DNA from: Zhouia spongiae
GTDB taxonomy: Bacteria > Bacteroidota > Bacteroidia > Flavobacteriales > Flavobacteriaceae
Length of the DNA stretch: 64,000 bases
Assembly: GCF_022760175.1 (NCBI RefSeq)
Contig: NZ_CP094326.1
Span: 2,344,804 to 2,408,803 of the forward strand
Direction: 5' to 3'
A model generated the notes under the pieces. It was not told the DNA's origin. It did not search any database and saw only the letters and a list, made by a program, of their open reading frames with translations. A program made the translations under genes and the position numbers. This document shows positions 1-9,100 of this stretch, piece after piece. The number at the start of each line of letters is the position of its first letter. Within the stretch, counting starts at the first letter, position 1.

Positions 1-504
1 GGAGGAACATCAATAGCGAATGAGTGGTATTTTAACAAGGCACGATTTGATGCGGAGACTTTTTGGTATAAAGCAAACGGAAAGGTCGAGTTGATACCGG
101 ACACCGATTTTAATTTGAAAAAATATGCCGATCGCAATGTAGTTTTATATGGAAATCATGATAATAACAGTGCCTGGAAAAAACTTTTAAAAGATAGTCC
201 GATCCAGGTGTACAATGGGAAAATTGTTATTGATGAGAAAGAATTACCAGGAAATCAGTGGGGGAGTTATTATGTGACTTCAAGAAGGGATAGTGATTTT
301 GCCAGTGTGGGAGTTGTAGCAGCTACCGGACAAAAAGGTATGAAGGCCATATACGAGAACCACTACCTGGTAAACGGAACTACCTTCCCGGATGTAGTCA
401 TTTTTGATGATACCGTTTTAGAATCTGGTACTAAAGGGATTAAATGTACCGGTTTTTTCGGAAATGACTGGTCTGTTAAAAACGGGGACTTTGAATGGAA
501 ATAG
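1..504 (+). CDS. C-terminal part of a secreted alpha/beta-hydrolase (prolyl-oligopeptidase-like), 5' truncated
   Basis: The reading frame is open from the first base, so the gene starts outside the window and only its last 167 residues are present. The fragment begins with Gly-Gly-Thr and contains YGNHDNNSAW, a segment beginning ASVGVVAATGQKGMK, and FFGNDWSVKNG close to the stop. I associate this pattern from memory with the C-terminal domain of large secreted S9-type alpha/beta-hydrolases of Bacteroidetes and Planctomycetes; the catalytic triad cannot be checked here. It converges on the DUF4861 gene across a shared terminator. A role in ester removal from the glycan is inference from location. 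Confidence 0.5.
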   Translation, partial: GGTSIANEWYFNKARFDAETFWYKANGKVELIPDTDFNLKKYADRNVVLYGNHDNNSAWKKLLKDSPIQVYNGKIVIDEKELPGNQWGSYYVTSRRDSDFASVGVVAATGQKGMKAIYENHYLVNGTTFPDVVIFDDTVLESGTKGIKCTGFFGNDWSVKNGDFEWK

Positions 505-520
505 TTAAATAAGAACATTA

Positions 521-553
521 AAAAAACCGGAGCAGGAAGCTCCGGTTTTTTTG
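521..553. terminator. Bidirectional intrinsic terminator
   Basis: A perfect stem (AAAAAACCGGAGC paired with GCTCCGGTTTTTT) closes a five-base AGGAA loop. It lies between two convergent genes and has a T-run on both strands, so it can end transcription of both. Confidence 0.85.
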
Positions 554-564
554 TGACTATAAAA

Positions 565-1740
565 TTATCTGATCTCAATTGTAAGTGGATGATTTATCTT
601 TTTAGCAAAGTCTTCAAGGTAATCTAACCATGCTTCTTCATTTTTGAACTGATCGCTTTTTTTCCATCCGAACCCGGCAAAATAGGTTACTTCTCCATTG
701 ATCACTTTCAGATGACCATATAAATTACTGGAGTCTTTTTCTTCTGTAAGAAACTCTTCGTATCCGACAAGCTGTCTATTGGGGACAACAATACCGGTTC
801 CCAGCTCTGAATCTCCATGATCTTCCCAATAGCTAAGCCAGCCTTCCTCCAAATCAGCGCTTACGGATCCGTCTTTTTCGTGCAATGTGAGCCCAACCGA
901 TAAGGTGTCAGTTCCTTTAACCTTAATATTAAACCTGGATAAATTACTCCCATAATCCAATGAGATGTGTTTTTCCTCCGTTATCAGATTTCCGTTAACA
1001 TCCCAGTTTTTATATTTTAACACAAAAGAAGTCCTGATAGGGCCGGAGGTAATAGTTTCCCATTCCGTAAAATTTTTTGAGATATAATAAGAACTGTCTT
1101 TTTTTACAGCAATGCCTCCAACCCCTCTGCTGGCACCTACATGAAAATTGTCAAGGCCTTCGCCGGTATCCTGATGGTATGATCCGTCCGTTTTAAGCTC
1201 TTTGTGATACCATTTGTTGATGATCGGGTAGTCTACTCTTTTTAACCATGCGTCAATTCCACTGGAGAGTGTACCCCCGGGAATGTTTTCTTCGATCATT
1301 TTTTGCGCAGTCGGACCATAGGTTCTGAAAGCCACCCGATTGTTTTCCCATGCATAATCGTCAGTCCTTTCAGGTACAAAACGTGAATAACAGCCAGGGA
1401 TGCTGTCTGTGGTAACCGGTATATCGGATTTAATCAAAACATACGATTTGCTGGTGTTGGCAGGAATTTCAGGTTGAAATAATATTTCATCACTTGTACC
1501 GTCGCCATCAATATCGACATACTGAACGGTCATTATTTCACCACTTTCTTTATCTTTTAAAGTATACCCGTCAATTAAATGGTCTGAAAATGGTATTAAC
1601 TGATCTTTCCCTAGTGCTACTGTTTCGTATTGGCGTTTAACATCCAGGGTGTTTTTAACGATAACAACGGTTTGTTTTGTGCAGCCGGTAACGAATAATA
1701 TGCCGACTGTAAGAATCGTAAAGAGGTTCCTTTTTTTCAT
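565..1740 (-). CDS. DUF4861 family lipoprotein
   Basis: This 391-residue protein starts at the ATG whose product begins MKKRNLF; a longer frame exists but would run back into kduD. A hydrophobic signal ends in the lipobox FVTGC, so it is probably a periplasmic or outer-membrane lipoprotein. The body has the DUF4861 look, including a stretch with YDYAWENNR-like spacing (DDYAWENNRVAFRTYG) and GEGLDNFHVGASRG. It is the third gene of the kduI-kduD operon, one base after kduD, so a role in handling uronate-containing oligosaccharides is likely. No activity is assigned from sequence; a carbohydrate-active beta-sandwich enzyme is my inference. Confidence 0.75.
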   Translation of the reverse strand: MKKRNLFTILTVGILFVTGCTKQTVVIVKNTLDVKRQYETVALGKDQLIPFSDHLIDGYTLKDKESGEIMTVQYVDIDGDGTSDEILFQPEIPANTSKSYVLIKSDIPVTTDSIPGCYSRFVPERTDDYAWENNRVAFRTYGPTAQKMIEENIPGGTLSSGIDAWLKRVDYPIINKWYHKELKTDGSYHQDTGEGLDNFHVGASRGVGGIAVKKDSSYYISKNFTEWETITSGPIRTSFVLKYKNWDVNGNLITEEKHISLDYGSNLSRFNIKVKGTDTLSVGLTLHEKDGSVSADLEEGWLSYWEDHGDSELGTGIVVPNRQLVGYEEFLTEEKDSSNLYGHLKVINGEVTYFAGFGWKKSDQFKNEEAWLDYLEDFAKKINHPLTIEIR

Positions 1741-1741
1741 G

Positions 1742-2530
1742 TTAATCTTCGTTTGAAGGTTTCCCGATAGTAGCGAGGATACCACCGTCAACATATACAA
1801 TCTGACCATTAACAAAGTTACTGGCTTTAGAGCTCAAAAAGATGGCCGTACCCTGTAGATCATCCGGATCACCCCAACGCCCGGCCGGAGTTCTGCCAAC
1901 TATAAAGTCGTTAAAAGGATGCCCGTCAACTCTGATGGGTGCGGTCTGACTGGTGGCAAAGTATCCCGGTCCGATACCATTTACCTGTATGTTATGTTTA
2001 GCCCATTCAGTGGCCATATTCCTGGTAAGCATTTTGAGTCCGCCTTTGGCAGCAGCATAGGCACCAACGGTATTTCGGCCCAATTCGCTCATCATGGAGC
2101 ACATGTTGATAATCTTACCTTCACCGCGTTTTATCATGCCCTTTACAACATGTTTTGCCATAATGAAGGGCGCTACCAGGTCTATTTTTAATACCTGTTC
2201 AAAATCTTCTACTTCCATTTCGATCATGGGAGTTCTTTTGATAATCCCGGCATTATTGACCAGGATGTCTATCGGAGCTACTTCTTTCTCTATCTGGTTT
2301 AGAGCCTTTATGACTTCAGTTTCGTCAGAGACGTCAAACTTATATCCATAAGCTTCAATACCATGCTCTTTATAATAGGCTACCGCCTCATCAATTTTTT
2401 GCTGTGATGAATTCCCGTTTATAATTAAAGTAGCACCGGCACTGCCAATTCCAGTAGCTATCGCCATTCCCAGGCCATGGGTTCCTCCGGTAATTAATGC
2501 CGTTTTTCCTTTTAAATCGAATAAATCCAT
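1742..2530 (-). CDS. kduD: 2-dehydro-3-deoxy-D-gluconate 5-dehydrogenase KduD (SDR family)
   Basis: This cytosolic short-chain dehydrogenase of 262 residues reduces 2,5-diketo-3-deoxygluconate (DKII) to 2-keto-3-deoxygluconate (KDG). The cofactor motif TGGTHGLG is at residues 14-21, NNAG at 92-95, and the catalytic set is Ser145, Tyr158 and Lys162 in MCSMMSELGRNTVGAYAAAK. Length and motifs fit KduD or gluconate 5-dehydrogenase. It follows kduI by 7 bases in one operon, which favours KduD. Its KDG product is the substrate of the kinase encoded near 35 kb. Confidence 0.92.
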   Translation of the reverse strand: MDLFDLKGKTALITGGTHGLGMAIATGIGSAGATLIINGNSSQQKIDEAVAYYKEHGIEAYGYKFDVSDETEVIKALNQIEKEVAPIDILVNNAGIIKRTPMIEMEVEDFEQVLKIDLVAPFIMAKHVVKGMIKRGEGKIINMCSMMSELGRNTVGAYAAAKGGLKMLTRNMATEWAKHNIQVNGIGPGYFATSQTAPIRVDGHPFNDFIVGRTPAGRWGDPDDLQGTAIFLSSKASNFVNGQIVYVDGGILATIGKPSNED

Positions 2531-2537
2531 GAGGCTC

Positions 2538-3380
2538 TTATTTTAAATCTTTAATAGCAGCCATGTCCATGTCTCCGTAATCTAAATTTTCACCTGCCAT
2601 TCCCCAGATGAACGTATAACTACTTGTTCCCGATCCTGCATGGATAGACCACGGAGGCGAAATAACAGCTTCGTTATTTTTCATCCAGACATGCCTGGTT
2701 TCATCAGGTTGTCCCATAAAATGACATACGGCCTGATCTTCCGGTACTTCAAAGTAAAAATAAACTTCCATTCTTCTGTCGTGAACATGTGCAGGCATTG
2801 TGTTCCATACGCTGCCGGTTTTTAGTTCTGTCATTCCCATCTGAAGCTGGCACGTTTGAACCACACTCTGAACGATCAGTTTGTTTATAGTTCTGGCGTT
2901 AGAAGTTTCTAAAGCTCCCAACTCTACTATTTCTGCGTTTTCCCTGGTGATTTTTTTAGTAGGGTATCCTTTATGGGCAGGAGCAGAGTTAAGATAGAAT
3001 TTGGCCGGATTTTGAGTGTCCTCACTCTTAAAAATAATCTCTTTTTTCCCTCTGCCGACATACAGGGCCTCTTTATAACCTAAAGTAAAGCTTTCACCGT
3101 CAACTATTATCGTACCCTCTGATCCCACATTAATGATCCCTAATTCTCTTCTTTCAAGAAAGTAATCGGCTTTCAAAGGTTCGATGGCTTCTAGTTTTAA
3201 CGATTCACTACCCGGTACCGCGCCGCCTGCAATATATCTGTCAAAATGAGTATAGGTGAGGTTTATTTCTCCTTTTTTCATTAAACCCTGAATGAGGAAC
3301 TCATTTCTGAGTTCTTGCGTGTCTAATTTTTTTACCTCTTTTGGGGAGGAGGCATATCGTGTTTGGTAATGTGTACTCAT
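2538..3380 (-). CDS. kduI: 5-keto-4-deoxyuronate isomerase KduI
   Basis: This 280-residue cupin-type isomerase converts 5-keto-4-deoxyuronate (from 4,5-unsaturated uronates) to DKII. The expected zinc ligands are visible: His198 and His200 in MPAHVHDRRMEVYFYF, Glu205, and His247 in PPWSIHAG. The length matches the family. It is the first gene of the leftward kduI-kduD-DUF4861 operon. A LacI-type operator (3435-3448) lies 68 bases before its ATG, the same spacing as at the second susC and the lyase gene, so it is probably released from repression together with them. Confidence 0.95.
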   Translation of the reverse strand: MSTHYQTRYASSPKEVKKLDTQELRNEFLIQGLMKKGEINLTYTHFDRYIAGGAVPGSESLKLEAIEPLKADYFLERRELGIINVGSEGTIIVDGESFTLGYKEALYVGRGKKEIIFKSEDTQNPAKFYLNSAPAHKGYPTKKITRENAEIVELGALETSNARTINKLIVQSVVQTCQLQMGMTELKTGSVWNTMPAHVHDRRMEVYFYFEVPEDQAVCHFMGQPDETRHVWMKNNEAVISPPWSIHAGSGTSSYTFIWGMAGENLDYGDMDMAAIKDLK

Positions 3381-3434
3381 TATATCAATTTTATGCGTTA
3401 TTGTAGTATTGAGATGTAAAATTATAAAATTTTG

Positions 3435-3448
3435 TACAATCGATTGTA
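3435..3448. promoter_or_regulatory. LacI-type operator, site 1 (kduI/GH88 divergent region)
   Basis: This is the perfect 14-base palindrome TACAATCGATTGTA, in the divergent region between kduI and the GH88 gene. The same palindrome or one-base variants precede both susC genes and the lyase operon. A -7 promoter match (TATATTTG, 3450-3457) follows two bases later on the plus strand. The operator is probably read by the LacI-family protein at 4933-5952. Confidence 0.85.
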
Positions 3449-3449
3449 T

Positions 3450-3473
3450 TATATTTGATTTTTTTTATATTTG
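3450..3473 (+). promoter_or_regulatory. Candidate rightward promoter(s) next to operator site 1
   Basis: Two overlapping matches to the Bacteroidetes -7 element TAnnTTTG occur: TATATTTG at 3450-3457 and again at 3466-3473. Transcription would start near 3464 or 3480 and meet a terminator-like hairpin about 70-90 bases later, before GH88 starts. Confidence 0.5.
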
Positions 3474-3552
3474 TATCAGGTTAGTTAGACATAAGATTGG
3501 CTTTAAGCTAGTTTGGTTGATTAAAAGGGTTGCTTAATGTAACCCTTTTTGA
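3464..3552 (+). ncRNA. Candidate small RNA or attenuated leader between operator site 1 and GH88
   Basis: Downstream of the promoter, the leader contains TTTAAGCTAGTTTGGTTG (3502-3519), then a hairpin of AAAAGGGTT (3523-3531) with AACCCTTTT (3541-3549) and a T-run. No gene is encoded here. The 18-base motif recurs with two changes at 30506-30523, again just ahead of a terminator hairpin. The UUGGUU core is complementary to AACCAA in the 5' leaders of both susC genes and the lyase gene. It could equally be an attenuator for GH88. Exact ends are estimates. Confidence 0.35.
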
Positions 3553-3621
3553 ATGTTCACACACTTTCCGGTGCCCACATTTAAAATTCAATTTTTTATA
3601 TTAAATAACGGACTTTAAAAA

Positions 3622-4815
3622 ATGAAAATGAAAACTAAATTACCATTGTATCTCTTGTGTGCTGTTTTGATAACGGCTTGTAAGGATAAAGCAGAAAAAG
3701 AAGAAACCAGGTACTCGACGGTGGAGTTGGCAGCAATGCAATATGATAACGCATATAATAATGTTGTAGCTCATGTAAATAATAAACGGTTTATGCCCCG
3801 GACCACTAAAAACGATACGTTAAGATACGTTGGAGCTTATGACTGGACCAGTGGGTTTTATCCCGGGACATTATGGAATCTCTATGCCTTGACTAAAGAT
3901 GAAAAATGGAAGGAAAGAGCCGTTCTGTATACAGAAAAATTAGATACGATCCAGTACTGGGAAGATAACCACGATGTAGGATTCATGATCGAATGCAGTT
4001 ATGGGAGCGGATTGAAATATATGAATTCGTTTGAATATGATTCAGTAATAGTCCGGACTGCTAAATCACTTTCAACAAGGTTTAAGCCTAATGCCGGTGT
4101 TATTCAATCATGGGAGTGGAATAAAAAATGGGAGTGTCCGGTAATTATAGATAATATGATGAATCTGGAATTGCTTTTTCATGCCACCCGTATTACAGGA
4201 GATTCTGTTTATTATAAAATAGCAACATCACATGCCGATACGACTATAAAAAATCATTTCAGGGAAGATAATAGTTCGTATCATGTTGTCGACTACAATA
4301 AGGAAACAGGAGAAGTTATTCAAAAGAATACCCATCAGGGATTAAGTGATGATTCGGCCTGGTCGAGGGGACAAGCCTGGGGATTGTATGGCTATACATT
4401 GTGCTATAGAGAAACCAAGGATGATAAATATTTGGATCAGGCAGTAAAAATAGCTGAGTTCATTAAAAACCACCCTAATTTACCTGCCGATAAGGTTCCT
4501 TACTGGGATTATAATGCTCCTGCTGCAGACGATACACCCAGAGATGCTTCTGCTGCTGCTATAGCCGCTTCAGCATTGTATGAATTAAGTCAGTATGTTG
4601 ATGATGCCAAAAAAGAAGATTATGTTAGTTTTGCCAATGCTATTGTAGAAAGTTTGAGTTCGCCAAAATATCTGGCAGAAACCGGAACCAATGCAGGATT
4701 TATTTTAAAACATTCCGTTGGAAGTAAACCACACGATGTAGAGGTAGATGTACCTTTAAATTATGCAGATTATTATTTTCTAGAAGCCCTGATCAGACAA
4801 GAGAAAATAAAATAA
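3622..4815 (+). CDS. GH88 unsaturated glucuronyl hydrolase (lipoprotein)
   Basis: This enzyme removes the 4,5-unsaturated uronic acid left at the non-reducing end of oligosaccharides by polysaccharide lyases; the product opens to 5-keto-4-deoxyuronate for KduI. It has 397 residues, a signal peptide with lipobox ITAC (Cys20), then an (alpha/alpha)6 barrel. The two family aspartates are seen as Asp118 in NHDVGFM and Asp177 in IIDNMMNLELL. The segment DDSAWSRGQAWGLYGY also fits the family. It is divergent from kduI and followed by a strong terminator. GH105 is the main alternative, but the motifs fit GH88 better. Confidence 0.9.
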   Translation: MKMKTKLPLYLLCAVLITACKDKAEKEETRYSTVELAAMQYDNAYNNVVAHVNNKRFMPRTTKNDTLRYVGAYDWTSGFYPGTLWNLYALTKDEKWKERAVLYTEKLDTIQYWEDNHDVGFMIECSYGSGLKYMNSFEYDSVIVRTAKSLSTRFKPNAGVIQSWEWNKKWECPVIIDNMMNLELLFHATRITGDSVYYKIATSHADTTIKNHFREDNSSYHVVDYNKETGEVIQKNTHQGLSDDSAWSRGQAWGLYGYTLCYRETKDDKYLDQAVKIAEFIKNHPNLPADKVPYWDYNAPAADDTPRDASAAAIAASALYELSQYVDDAKKEDYVSFANAIVESLSSPKYLAETGTNAGFILKHSVGSKPHDVEVDVPLNYADYYFLEALIRQEKIK

Positions 4816-4837
4816 TTACAACAAGTATATATTATTT

Positions 4838-4895
4838 AAAGTCTGTAATTGACCTTGTAATTATTTTTTAGGTCTAATTACAGACTTTTTTTATT
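4838..4895 (+). terminator. Intrinsic terminator after GH88
   Basis: A long stem pairs AAAGTCTGTAATT (4838-4850) with AATTACAGACTTT (4876-4888), extended by GACCT/AGGTC, and ends in a T-run. It separates GH88 from the regulator gene. Confidence 0.85.
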
Positions 4896-4932
4896 ACTTT
4901 GACACACAGTTGAATTTACGATTTAGATATAA

Positions 4933-5952
4933 ATGAAAAAAGGAAATGCAACGATACACGAAATAGCAAAAGCCCTGGGGATTGATAGTAGTACGGTTTC
5001 CAGAGCTTTGAATAATAGTGATCGGGTAACTCAAAAAACCAAAGAAAAAGTGCTGGCCAAGGCAAAGGAATTAGGATATCGAAGAAACCTGATCGCATCT
5101 AATCTTAGGAGAAACAAATCAAATACTATTGGTGTTATAGTACCCAGGATTTCACGTCATTTCTTTTCTTCAACGATAGCAGGGATAGAAGAAGCAGCCT
5201 TTGTAGCTGGATACAATGTGATTATCTGCCAGTCGATGGAAAAATTAGATCGGGAAAAAAGCATCCTTAATAATTTGTGGTCGAACAGGGTAGACGGGGT
5301 TTTGATCTCCGTATCTATGGAAACAGTAGCGTGTGATCACCTGAAATTTTTAAAAGATAACAATGTCCCGTTGGTATTTTTTGATCGCCATTGTTCAGCT
5401 ATGGAACAAAGTAGTAAAGTGCTTATTGATGATACCCGGGCTTCCTATGAAGCAGTATCTCATTTGATCGAAAAAGGATGTAGGAAAATAGTACATTTCT
5501 CCGGTCCGCAGTCTTTGGAGATATATAAGAACAGGCTTAGAGGATATAAAGAGGCTCTTGAGGATCATGGGATCGGATTCAATGATGACCTGGTGGTTTC
5601 GTCTACCCTGATGGAGGTCGACGGGAAGGAGATGATACAGGATTTGCTACATAAGCATAGCGATATAGACGGTGTTTTTTCTGCCAATGATGTGGCGGCC
5701 ATAGGAGCTATGAAATATTTGAAAAAGAAAGGGAAACGGATCCCGGATGATATTGCTATTGTAGGCTTTAGTAATGAACCAATATCCGAAGCTATAGAAC
5801 CTTCGCTAACAACCATAGACCAGTCTGGATTTGAGATAGGGAGAACTGCCTGCAACCTTTTGATCGAGAATATAAATTCTAAAGAGAAAGTTCTGGACAG
5901 GACGCTTATTTTAAACCCGACATTGATTAAAAGAGACTCAACCAACAGGTAA
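4933..5952 (+). CDS. LacI-family transcriptional regulator of the locus
   Basis: The 339-residue protein has an N-terminal LacI helix-turn-helix (TIHEIAKALGIDSSTVSRAL, residues about 6-25) and hinge, then a periplasmic-binding-protein-like effector domain with DGVLIS, DGVFSANDVAAIGAMKYL and a C-terminal SLTTIDQSG signature. Full length and intact. LacI proteins bind short palindromes with a central CG, and such palindromes (TACAATCGATTGTA) sit in front of the main operons here, so it is almost certainly their repressor. The ligand is unknown; an intermediate of the Kdu pathway is a reasonable guess. It has its own unit between two terminator/promoter regions. Confidence 0.92.
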   Translation: MKKGNATIHEIAKALGIDSSTVSRALNNSDRVTQKTKEKVLAKAKELGYRRNLIASNLRRNKSNTIGVIVPRISRHFFSSTIAGIEEAAFVAGYNVIICQSMEKLDREKSILNNLWSNRVDGVLISVSMETVACDHLKFLKDNNVPLVFFDRHCSAMEQSSKVLIDDTRASYEAVSHLIEKGCRKIVHFSGPQSLEIYKNRLRGYKEALEDHGIGFNDDLVVSSTLMEVDGKEMIQDLLHKHSDIDGVFSANDVAAIGAMKYLKKKGKRIPDDIAIVGFSNEPISEAIEPSLTTIDQSGFEIGRTACNLLIENINSKEKVLDRTLILNPTLIKRDSTNR

Positions 5953-6112
5953 ACATCCAAAAATGGGAAAATATAATGGCGGTATGGATTCTTGTCGTCA
6001 TTCTGAATTTCTGATTTGAATTCTTTTTACATTTTCTTACCGATAAGCCAAAAATGATGGTATAATGCTAATAATTCCCACTCATGTATAGAATTAATTA
6101 TGAAAATATACA

Positions 6113-6126
6113 TACAAACGATTGTA
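6113..6126. promoter_or_regulatory. LacI-type operator, site 2 (upstream of susC 1)
   Basis: TACAAACGATTGTA differs at one base from the perfect palindrome. Its last two bases are also the TA of the -7 box at 6125-6132, so a bound repressor would cover the promoter. The susC ATG is 83 bases from the operator start. Confidence 0.85.
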
Positions 6127-6132
6127 TTTTTG
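6125..6132 (+). promoter_or_regulatory. -7 promoter element of susC 1
   Basis: TATTTTTG is a full match to the Bacteroidetes consensus TAnnTTTG, overlaps the operator by two bases and lies about 64 bases before the susC start codon. No convincing -33 TTTG is seen at the usual spacing. Confidence 0.6.
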
Positions 6133-6195
6133 TAAAATCTTTTTTAATATTGTCCTAATGAATTAACCAATTTTAACTAAATAACTTAATAAATT

Positions 6196-9100
6196 ATGAA
6201 TTACAGGCATTATGCAAATGAAAAGACAACTAGAATTGGTTGCTTTTTACTTCTGTTTTGTCTTCTGACAACAAGCGTTTTTGCTAATTCGCTTTTTGAA
6301 GACAAAATACAATCGATTGTAAAAGGAAAGGTGACTGATGAAACAGGCGCCCCCATTCCCGGAGTGAATGTATTGCTGCAGGGAACAAGCAGCGGAGTTG
6401 CAACAGATTTTGACGGGATATACGAAATCCAGGTGAGTGGTGGCAATCCGATATTAGAATTCAGCTATGTAGGCTTTGTTAAGCAAACTGTAACAGTATC
6501 AGGAAAAAGTACCATTAATGTCGTTCTTAAAGAGGACGTATCACAATTAGACGAAGTTGTAGTTGTCGGGTACGGAACTCAAAAGAAGGCTAATTTAACT
6601 GGAGCGGTTTCAATAGTATCTTCTGAGGCTTTAGAAGACAGGCCTGTAACAAATTTTACTTCAGCATTGCAAGGTACAACTTCTGGTTTAAGTATAACAA
6701 GAGCTTCTGGTCAACCAGGAGAAGAATCTCTGAATATTCAAATAAGGGGGCTTAGTTCTGCAAATGGAAATGTTGATCCCTTAATTATTATTGATGGAGT
6801 TCCATCTTCCACATTAACATTAAGTCAAACGTTAAATCCGAATGATATAGAGTCAGTTTCAGTGTTAAAAGATGCAGCAGCTGCAGCCATTTATGGAGTA
6901 CAAGCTGCCGGAGGAGTTATATTGATAAAAACAAAAGGCGGTAAAGCAGGTAAAACAAAGATTGATTTTTCAAGTCAGGTGTCAGGTTCTTGGGCTATAA
7001 ATTTGCCTGAGAGGTTAAGTTTGTTGGAAGAAGCTGAATACTCCAATTTAGCGAGGGCAAATGCAGGGGTAGGTCCTGAATACAGCGAATTGGATATCGA
7101 GCGTATTAAAGCAGGTGTTCAATATGTAGTAAACCCTAATGACCCAAATCGTTATATCTATTATAATACTACAGATACAAGAGATGTGCTTTTGAGAGAT
7201 GTTTCTTTTATGCAGACACATAACTTAAGAGCTAGTGGCGGGTCGGAAAAAATTAAATATCTGGCTTCAATGGGATATATTGAACAGGATGGGGTGTTTA
7301 AAGTTGGTCCCGATAAATTTAGAAGGTATAATACAAGAATTAATTTAAATGCAGAATTAACTAAACATTTAAATCTAGACACTAAAGTCTCATATGCAGT
7401 TCACAACCGAGACCAACCTTCCCAGGGGACAAATGACTATAGCTTTTTTCAGTATATAAATCAAGACAGAGGGAGATATCCTATTTTTACTCCTGAAGGA
7501 AGAATTGCAGGAGGAGCATCCAGAGCTTATGGTACATTAAAAGAAGGAGGCTATACTGATAAGGAAGTAAATGAACTGGATGGGATAGTAACTTTAACGG
7601 CAAAAGATTTTGTGAAAGGATTACAGATCCGTTCTATATATGGTAGAAAATTTAGAACATACGATTATGAAAATTTTAAAAGGACTGTAGCCCTCTGGGG
7701 TAGATTTGAACCAATTTCCTATTTGAATAATCCTAACAGTCTAACTTTATACAGAGAGATTATAGAGCATGAGAATTTTCAGTTTTTAACGGATTATGAT
7801 TTAAATATTAATAAACATAATTTTCATGCACTTCTAGGTTATCAGTGGGAAGATTACAGAAAGGATGGTATTAATGCTTTTGCTAATAACCTAGTAATTA
7901 ATGATCTTCCGACATTAAACATAGGAGAGCGAACAAGTTATAATAATACTCAAAATGTTATAACGTATGCTACTCAGTCTGTTTTTGGGAGACTGAACTA
8001 TAATTTTGATGGTAAATATTTGTTAGAAGGAACAATTAGAATGGATGAGACTTCCAGATTGGCTCCGGACTCTAGAGTTAAATGGTTCCCGTCTGCTTCT
8101 TTTGGATGGAATATGCACAAGGAAAATTGGTTCTCAAGTGTTCTTCCATATTTTAATGAATTTAAACCAAGGGTTTCGTGGGGACAGTTGGGGAATGCAA
8201 ATGCTGATATTATTGGTTATTACGATTATTTGCCAATTCTTCAAACAGGTTCGGGATTGGTTCTTGGGGCCGATGAAGGACGAGCGACCTATTTTTATCA
8301 GAATGGAGTGCCTTCCTCAACTTTAGCATGGGAAACTGTAGAAACTACAAATTTTGGTATTGATCTGGGATTTTTAAAGAATAGATTTAATATAACCTTT
8401 GACTATTATACTAAGAAAAATGAAAATATGCTGATTCCCCTTGATCTACCAGGGACATTTGGGGTAAATGCTCCACGGGTGAATCAAGGTAAGTTAGAAA
8501 CCAAGGGGTGGGAGTTAACCATGAATTATAAAGATCAAATCGGAGATCACTTTAATTTTAATATAGGTTTTAATCTTTCTGATAGCCAAAATGAACTTGT
8601 TGACTATGGAGAAGGGAGAAGTATTGTTAGGGCTGGAAATAATAGTTTAATTCAAGGATATTCGGTAAATACTATTTGGGGATATGAAACTGTAGATGGT
8701 TATATTGAAACACAGGCACAATTAGATAATGCTCCTTTTCATAATAACAGGACAGGCATAGGTGATATAGAATACGTAGACCAAAATGGAGATGGTGTAA
8801 TAAATCAAGGTGGAGGTACCACGGATGATCCAGGTGATCTTGTGATGCTGGGCTCAACTCAACCAAGATATTTTTATGGAGTTAATCTTGCCGCGGATTA
8901 TAAAAATTTAGATTTCAGTTTATTTATTCAAGGAGTAGGAAAGAGAAGCTTCATGCCATTAAGGGATATGATTATGCCTTATGCTCAATCATGGTTCACT
9001 GCTCAAAAACATCATGCTGACTACTGGACTCCCGATAATTCAGATGCAGCATTCCCTCGCCCTTATCTAGGAGGAACTCATAATTATGTTCCCTCCGATA

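Noticed and set aside
2094-2351. Open frames opposite kduD and other genes
   Set aside because: They are on the opposite strand of well-identified genes, without start signals or recognisable domains.
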